This document shows, in pieces, positions 59,319 through 64,000 of a DNA stretch of 64,000 nt. Within the stretch, counting starts at the first letter, position 1; each line of letters opens with the position of its first letter. Made by a program: the position numbers and the translations under genes. The stretch covers positions 62,001 to 126,000 of the forward strand of contig MKSR01000020.1 of assembly GCA_001898145.1 (NCBI GenBank), in the 5' to 3' direction. The notes below the pieces were generated by a model. It saw nothing but the letters and a program-made list of their open reading frames with translations. It did no database searches and was not told the origin of the DNA. This DNA comes from Dyadobacter sp. 50-39 (GTDB lineage Bacteria; Bacteroidota; Bacteroidia; Cytophagales; Spirosomataceae).

Positions 59319-61515
59319 TTTGCAGAAATTGATCCGATCGGTGAATACGCAAATCCAGTGGGTAGCGATTGCCAAATGCTTCCTGCTCGGACTGGCTTTC
59401 CGGTTGGTGGCAGGAGCACTTCCGGGCGAGCATTTGTTTCTGGAATCGATGATCGGCTCGGTTGGCTCGCTAATCGGTATTTTCCGTACCAAGGCATTTA
59501 CCGACCGCAGGCACAACACGATCGCGCTGCTGCATAGCCACAATCCGGAGCTGGAATACAGCCTGGATTTATTGGATAAGCCCAACCTGAACCCGGTGGA
59601 GCAAATGCAGCTCGAACGGATCACCGGCAGGAGGGCATTAGTCCCCAGGCGAGCGGTATACAGCGGCCTGTGGGCTTACTTCGGGATTTTTCTGCTCGGT
59701 TGGGGCATTAATCATGGCGCTTACCTATTGTCCGTCCGAAAGGAAAAATCCGCCAAGGCCGAGGCTCGCAGATCGGTTTCAGCTCCCCATGCAACGACCC
59801 GGGTGCCGCGCTATCTGGCGGCAAGCGTGAAGGTGACGCCGCCAGCCTACTCGGGATTGCCTTCCCAGTCGTCCCCGGACCTGAATATCAGTGCATTGGT
59901 GGGATCTGCCGTGGAATGGTCGGTTGGGTTTGATGGCACGGAGGGCCTCACCGTTCGCTTGGCCAATAGCCGGGGAGAGGAAGTGGCATTCAAAGAAACT
60001 GGGGGGAAGTTTGCGCTTCGCGACCGCATTGCGGGTTCCGGACTGTATTCGATCAAAGGGTATTGGAAGGACTCGCTGGTGTACCAGTCTGATTTTTACA
60101 AACTGGAAGCCTTGCCCGACCTTGCGCCTCGCATCGAGCCGGCCTCGAAGGAGTTGTACCGCTACCATTTCCTCAAAGACCCTAAAAACATCATCGTCTC
60201 CGCCCGGATATCGGACGATTTCCGCGTGAAGCAGGCATTCATTGTGGCGACAGTGGCCCGCGGCTCCGGTGAAAATGTCAAGTTTCGGGAGATTCGGATG
60301 CCGCTCGGCCCCGCCGATTTTAAGGAAGCAAATATCCGGAAAACCATCGACCTGAATGCCCTGAATTTTACACCGGGCGACGAGCTCTACTACTACTGGG
60401 CCGCGATCGACAACCGCCAGCCGGAGGGGAATTTCACCAAGTCGGATACCTATTTTATTGTATATAAGGATACTGCCCAAATCGAGGAGGCGCAGCTTGC
60501 TACCATGGCCGTGAACGTTATGCCCGAATATTTCCGTAGCCAGCGGCAGATCATCATCGATACCGAAAAGCTGATTGCCAAACGCAAAAGTCTCAAAACC
60601 AAAGACTTCAATGCCGCTTCGAATGAGATTGGTTTCGACCAGAAGGTGCTCCGGCTTCGGTACGGGCAATATTTGGGGGAAGAATTTGAAACTACCATCG
60701 GCGGCGGCGATGCAGGTGCCGGAGAGGGCATTGTGATCGACGCCTTCACACACCATTCGGATGGCCATGGCGAAGGTGCCGATGCCCGTGGAAGCGAGCC
60801 CGTGCACGATCATGCGCACGAACACAAACAGGAGCCCGCAGGCGAAAAGGACCCGCTGGCAGCGCTCATGGAGCAATATACCCATGCGCACGACGATGCG
60901 GAAACGAATACATTTTATGAACAATCCGCGCGTAGCCTGCTGAAAATGGCTTTGGAACAAATGTGGCAATCGGAACTTCATTTGCGCACTTTCGAACCCG
61001 AAAAGGCGCTGCCATATGAACATAAGGCATTGGAATACCTCAAAACCGCTCAGCAAAAAGCGCGGACTTACGTGAAAAAAAGCGGTTACGACCCGCCGCC
61101 GATCAAGGAGCAGGAAAAGCGGCTGACCGGCGAACTGAAAGACCTGAGCACCCGGTGGAAGCAGGAAAAGGAGTTCAGTCAAAAACAAATGGCCAGACTG
61201 GCAGCTGCATTGCTCGGGTACCTGGAAAATGATAATCCGGCTAGAAATGAGCAGGCGACCAGGGCCGCATTAAGTTCGGAAATAGCCCGGCGGCTTACGG
61301 AAAGCGGGCCATTCAATGGCGGATTGCAGAACTGGACTATGCTGGCCGCATTGCAAAAGCTGGCTGGCGGGCAGGCATTGAGCAATGCGGAAATGGTGGG
61401 TCTGAAACGGGACTTGTACCAGCGGACAAATGCCGCATTGCAGAGCCGCCCCGGATGGTCGGGCGAGAAAAAGTTGGAGGCTGCATTCCGGAAGGCATTG
61501 CGCCGGCCCCTTTGA
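59311..61515 (+). CDS. DUF4175-like membrane protein with coiled-coil tail and His-rich insert
   Basis: 734 residues. Two hydrophobic helices near the N-terminus (about 20-60) and one near 116-133 (LWAYFGIFLLGWGINHGAYLL) place most of the chain outside the cytosol. Beta-rich Ig-like segments follow (VKVTPPAYSGLPSQSSPDLN ... DLAPRIEPASKELYRYHF). A His/Asp/Glu-rich stretch lies at about residues 478-506 (HHSDGHGEG, HDHAHEHK). The C-terminal 220 residues are charged and helical, probably coiled coil. The domain order matches DUF4175-type proteins found beside BatA genes. Function unknown; the His-rich part could bind metal. Confidence 0.82.
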   Translation: MADLQKLIRSVNTQIQWVAIAKCFLLGLAFRLVAGALPGEHLFLESMIGSVGSLIGIFRTKAFTDRRHNTIALLHSHNPELEYSLDLLDKPNLNPVEQMQLERITGRRALVPRRAVYSGLWAYFGIFLLGWGINHGAYLLSVRKEKSAKAEARRSVSAPHATTRVPRYLAASVKVTPPAYSGLPSQSSPDLNISALVGSAVEWSVGFDGTEGLTVRLANSRGEEVAFKETGGKFALRDRIAGSGLYSIKGYWKDSLVYQSDFYKLEALPDLAPRIEPASKELYRYHFLKDPKNIIVSARISDDFRVKQAFIVATVARGSGENVKFREIRMPLGPADFKEANIRKTIDLNALNFTPGDELYYYWAAIDNRQPEGNFTKSDTYFIVYKDTAQIEEAQLATMAVNVMPEYFRSQRQIIIDTEKLIAKRKSLKTKDFNAASNEIGFDQKVLRLRYGQYLGEEFETTIGGGDAGAGEGIVIDAFTHHSDGHGEGADARGSEPVHDHAHEHKQEPAGEKDPLAALMEQYTHAHDDAETNTFYEQSARSLLKMALEQMWQSELHLRTFEPEKALPYEHKALEYLKTAQQKARTYVKKSGYDPPPIKEQEKRLTGELKDLSTRWKQEKEFSQKQMARLAAALLGYLENDNPARNEQATRAALSSEIARRLTESGPFNGGLQNWTMLAALQKLAGGQALSNAEMVGLKRDLYQRTNAALQSRPGWSGEKKLEAAFRKALRRPL

Positions 61516-61539
61516 GATTTTAGCAAGAATTGAAACTGA

Positions 61540-63198
61540 ATGATCCATACCGATTTTAACTGGACCGAACCCGCGAACGCACTTTTGCTGCTGGCAGCAG
61601 CTGCATTGCTGATAATCCAATGCCGGATGCTATGCATGCAGCGTCGAGAGTATGGTGGCCGGCAGTCCGGTGGTGGGCAATCCAAAAGGTGGAATATCCG
61701 GTTAGCTTTGAATGTGCTGCTTTGGGCGAGTGTGTTAGCCTGGATAGCAGACCCTTACTTTAAATCCGGAGCTTCGCCGAAAACGGGATTACTGGTCGCT
61801 GGCAACGTCCCTTCCGAAGTAGCCGCACACTTTCGCGATAGCCTGGCGGGGGCAGAGGTGATTAGCGTAGCTGAAATTGCGTCGAAGCCCGTGGATAGAT
61901 TGGTGATTGTAGGACAGGAGTTTGATGAAAATGCTATTGCCTCCATCAGTCAGCTGAAAAATATGCCTTCCCTGCAATGGTTACCGTATTTCAAGCCCGA
62001 CGAGTTCCGTCATTTGCATTGGAGAGGTGTGGTAAGAAAAGGTGAAATGCAGCGGGTAGAAGGCACCATTCAATTGTCCGCTCAAAAGACTTTGCAAGTG
62101 CGCTACGCCGGGCTGACGCTCGATAGCATCACGCTCGACGCAGGTGTGAGGCATTTCACCCTGTCATTCCCCGCATTCTCCGAGGGCCGCACTACTACCA
62201 CGCTTGCATTGGACGGGCAGACGGTCGACACGCTCCGCTTTTTTACCCGGCCGGAGGGCAAACTGACGGTGACATTCCTGCTCGATAACCCCGACTTTGA
62301 GACACGCAACCTGGCAACATGGCTCGGAAAACAAGGCCACGCCGTATTGTATGGGGCCACATTATCGAGAAATATTCGCAGTGAGCTGAATATCAACCGC
62401 GCCGCCGACCCGGACCTGATCATAACAAGCGCCTCCAATGCCGCGGCTATGGCTGTGCGCAAGGCGGTGAACGGGGGTAAAAGCGTGCTTTTCCTTTCCC
62501 TGAACGACCCGGCGACAGACCTCCGTTCGATCAATAGGGCATTGGGAACGGGTTTTCAACCGGTGAAAATCTCCAATGATGAATCCGTGCCGGTATCGCC
62601 CGGTTTGACCGCCCGGCCTTTCCGTTTTGCGCGGAGCGATTTTCAGATGCAAGCGCCGCATTACCCGGTGCAGATGGAGAAAACAAGCGGCAAAATCGCC
62701 GTGAGCCTACTGAATGAGACGTTTCCGATGCAGTTGGCGGGGGACAGCGTTGCCTACGGGAGGGTATGGGACGAAATCCTAGCCTATGTGCGCCCGGCGC
62801 AGGTGCCTGTGCTTGCATGGGATGCGCCGGTTTTCGAAAATGTGCCGCTGGACATTCACATGAACACCTTGCAGCCGGTTCCCCGGTTTTTGACGTTGAG
62901 GCAGGATACCGTTTCCGCCGTAGTTTCCGCATTGAACGGCCGCTCCGCTACCGCAACGCTTTTGCCGCATAAAAATGGCTGGCTGGCTTTGCATGATTCT
63001 TTGCAAACCGAGCTTTATGTGCAGGATTACTCCGCGTTGCGGTATGCCTCCCGCATGCAGCACTTCATTCATTATCCAAAAGAAACGAATGCGTCGACCG
63101 GCGAACGGGACCTGCCGGCCCGAAAGTTGCCCGGCTGGGCCTGGTTTACCTGGCTCGTGCTTTGCCTGGCCGCGCTCTGGATCGAGCCGAAACTGTGA
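61540..63198 (+). CDS. BatA-associated membrane protein, uncharacterised
   Basis: 552 residues. Two N-terminal helices (about 13-30, ANALLLLAAAALLIIQC; about 53-70, LALNVLLWASVLAWIA) and one C-terminal helix (AWFTWLVLCLAALWI) frame a large extracytoplasmic part. The middle (VTFLLDNPDFETRNLATWLGKQGHAVLYG ... GGKSVLFLSLNDPATD) resembles the amidotransferase-like domain seen at the end of BatA proteins. It starts 24 bases after the DUF4175 gene on the same strand and ends the run. A specific function cannot be assigned. Confidence 0.8.
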   Translation: MIHTDFNWTEPANALLLLAAAALLIIQCRMLCMQRREYGGRQSGGGQSKRWNIRLALNVLLWASVLAWIADPYFKSGASPKTGLLVAGNVPSEVAAHFRDSLAGAEVISVAEIASKPVDRLVIVGQEFDENAIASISQLKNMPSLQWLPYFKPDEFRHLHWRGVVRKGEMQRVEGTIQLSAQKTLQVRYAGLTLDSITLDAGVRHFTLSFPAFSEGRTTTTLALDGQTVDTLRFFTRPEGKLTVTFLLDNPDFETRNLATWLGKQGHAVLYGATLSRNIRSELNINRAADPDLIITSASNAAAMAVRKAVNGGKSVLFLSLNDPATDLRSINRALGTGFQPVKISNDESVPVSPGLTARPFRFARSDFQMQAPHYPVQMEKTSGKIAVSLLNETFPMQLAGDSVAYGRVWDEILAYVRPAQVPVLAWDAPVFENVPLDIHMNTLQPVPRFLTLRQDTVSAVVSALNGRSATATLLPHKNGWLALHDSLQTELYVQDYSALRYASRMQHFIHYPKETNASTGERDLPARKLPGWAWFTWLVLCLAALWIEPKL

Positions 63199-63261
63199 CG
63201 GCCGGCATTGAGCAATGTCTTTCGAATTTCTAACAATCTAATGTTCAGCGAACTGCCAGCA

Positions 63262-64000
63262 TTATTCCGACCTCAGGCTGCGGATCGGGTTCCTAGTCGC
63301 AGCTTTGATGGCCTGGAAGCTTACCGTCAGCAGGGTGATCAGCAGCGTGCCGAGGCCCGTCAGGGCGAATATCCACCACGAAATGTTGGTGTGGTAATCG
63401 TATTTCTGCAACCAACCATTCAGAAAATAGTAGGCACCCGGCGTTGCGATGACGAATGCAATGCAAACCAGAACGACAAAATCCCGCGATAGCAAGCCCC
63501 AGACGCTGATAATCGTGGCGCCCAGCACCTTCCTTACACCGATTTCCTTCGTCCGTTGCTCGGCAATGAACGATGCCACCCCAAAAAGCCCGAGGCAGCT
63601 GATCAGCACGGCGAGTAGTGAAAAGAAAGTCGTGAGCTTGCCGACGCGCACCTCGTCGGAGAATTTGTTGGCGTAGGCTTCATCCACAAACTGATACTCG
63701 AACGGTGAACCCGGGTCATATTTTTCAAATACTTCTTTAATCTTTTCAATGGATGCCGCGGGTCCGGCTGCGGGGTTGAGGCGGATGTTGATCACATTGC
63801 CCTGGCCATTCGAAAGGCAAAAGAATTGCGGCCTCGCAGGCGCGTAAGGAGAGTTAACGACAATATCTTTGATCACACCGATGATTTTGTAAGGCTTTTT
63901 GAACCACGTAAGCGGCTCGTCTACCGGATTTTGCAAACCCATGAATTTCACTGCCGTTTCATTCACGACCAATGCCACCGAATCCGTCGCAAACTCCCGC
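63262..64000 (-). CDS. MacB/FtsX-type ABC transporter permease, C-terminal part
   Basis: The frame remains open to the end of the window (REFATDSVALVVNETAVKFMGL), so the N-terminal part is missing. The visible 246 residues include the end of the periplasmic MacB domain (YKIIGVIKDIVVNSPYAPARP, EYQFVDEAYANKF) and the FtsX domain with helices at LTTFFSLLAVLISCLGLFGVASF, FVVLVCIAFVIATPGAYYFL and ISWWIFALTGLGTLLITLLTV, and the conserved RTKEIGVRKVLGAT and AIKAATRNPIRSLRSE. Such permeases are common multicopy genes in Bacteroidota, involved in export of peptides or lipids. It is convergent with the TldD-Bat run. Confidence 0.93.
   Translation of the reverse strand, partial: REFATDSVALVVNETAVKFMGLQNPVDEPLTWFKKPYKIIGVIKDIVVNSPYAPARPQFFCLSNGQGNVINIRLNPAAGPAASIEKIKEVFEKYDPGSPFEYQFVDEAYANKFSDEVRVGKLTTFFSLLAVLISCLGLFGVASFIAEQRTKEIGVRKVLGATIISVWGLLSRDFVVLVCIAFVIATPGAYYFLNGWLQKYDYHTNISWWIFALTGLGTLLITLLTVSFQAIKAATRNPIRSLRSE

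Noticed and set aside
59779-61188. Antisense frame of 469 codons opposite the DUF4175-like gene
   Set aside because: The plus strand encodes a recognisable membrane protein in an operon; the antisense frame shows no domain.

Overview
The window looks like chromosome of a free-living Bacteroidota, most probably a cytophagal/Spirosomaceae-type organism (Dyadobacter- or Spirosoma-like). The reasons are SusC/SusD proteins with an ECF sigma/FecR pair, two large proteins with type IX secretion (T9SS) C-terminal domains, DUF4159/DUF4175/BatA genes, promoters of the Bacteroidota form (TTG, about 20 bases, then TAnnTTTG), and many secreted glycan-active enzymes. The genus is inferred. I see no rRNA, tRNA, CRISPR array, integrase or intact insertion sequence.

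Region by region. 1-16.6 kb is a carbohydrate locus: the C-terminal half of a GH140 (apiosidase-like) enzyme, a sialidase-fold protein, a GH127-type (DUF1680) enzyme, a small HigBA toxin-antitoxin pair, a DUF1080 protein, a DeoR-type regulator, then a co-directional run of a fucose/arabinose isomerase-like protein, a transketolase split into two subunits, a secreted nucleoside-hydrolase-like protein (Sde182/DUF1593) and a complete ribose-type ABC importer with a DUF2291 protein. GH140, an isomerase, a split transketolase and an importer together suggest utilisation of D-apiose or another branched or rare sugar; the expected kinase is not in the window. 16.6-17.4 kb holds a MazF/PemK-like gene and an unknown partner. 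17.5-25.5 kb holds a GH43-like lipoprotein and a sigma-FecR-SusC-SusD transport locus. 25.8-31.2 kb holds two phage-tail-collar-type proteins and a large beta-helix T9SS surface protein. 31.2-39.1 kb holds regulators (a TPR/HTH membrane protein, GlxA-type, TetR), a MetE-like protein, an AhpD-like protein and small lipoproteins.

39.1-43.6 kb is a complete phenylalanine/tyrosine to fumarate/acetoacetate module on the minus strand (hmgA, hppD, phhA, fahA in transcription order; an aminotransferase would come from elsewhere). 43.9-46.3 kb is a GH9 cellulase with a T9SS tail. At 47.1 kb the 3' ends of an AraC regulator and an MFS sugar transporter are joined back to back, the scar of a deletion, followed by a TIM-barrel isomerase. 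48.9-63.2 kb is a long plus-strand run: two tandem TldD/TldE pairs, with Tat-like leaders on both TldD proteins, then DUF4159, a MoxR ATPase, DUF58, BatA-like, DUF4175 and a final membrane protein. The window ends in a truncated MacB/FtsX-type permease.

Three kinds of intergenic repeat recur: octamer arrays of the form GANTGAAT, often in inverted pairs; a roughly 32-base GCTGTAAGC/TAGGCT-type inverted repeat; and a nested palindrome of about 170 bases. Several lie directly against gene ends, supplying a stop codon, terminal codons, or the leader just before a start codon.
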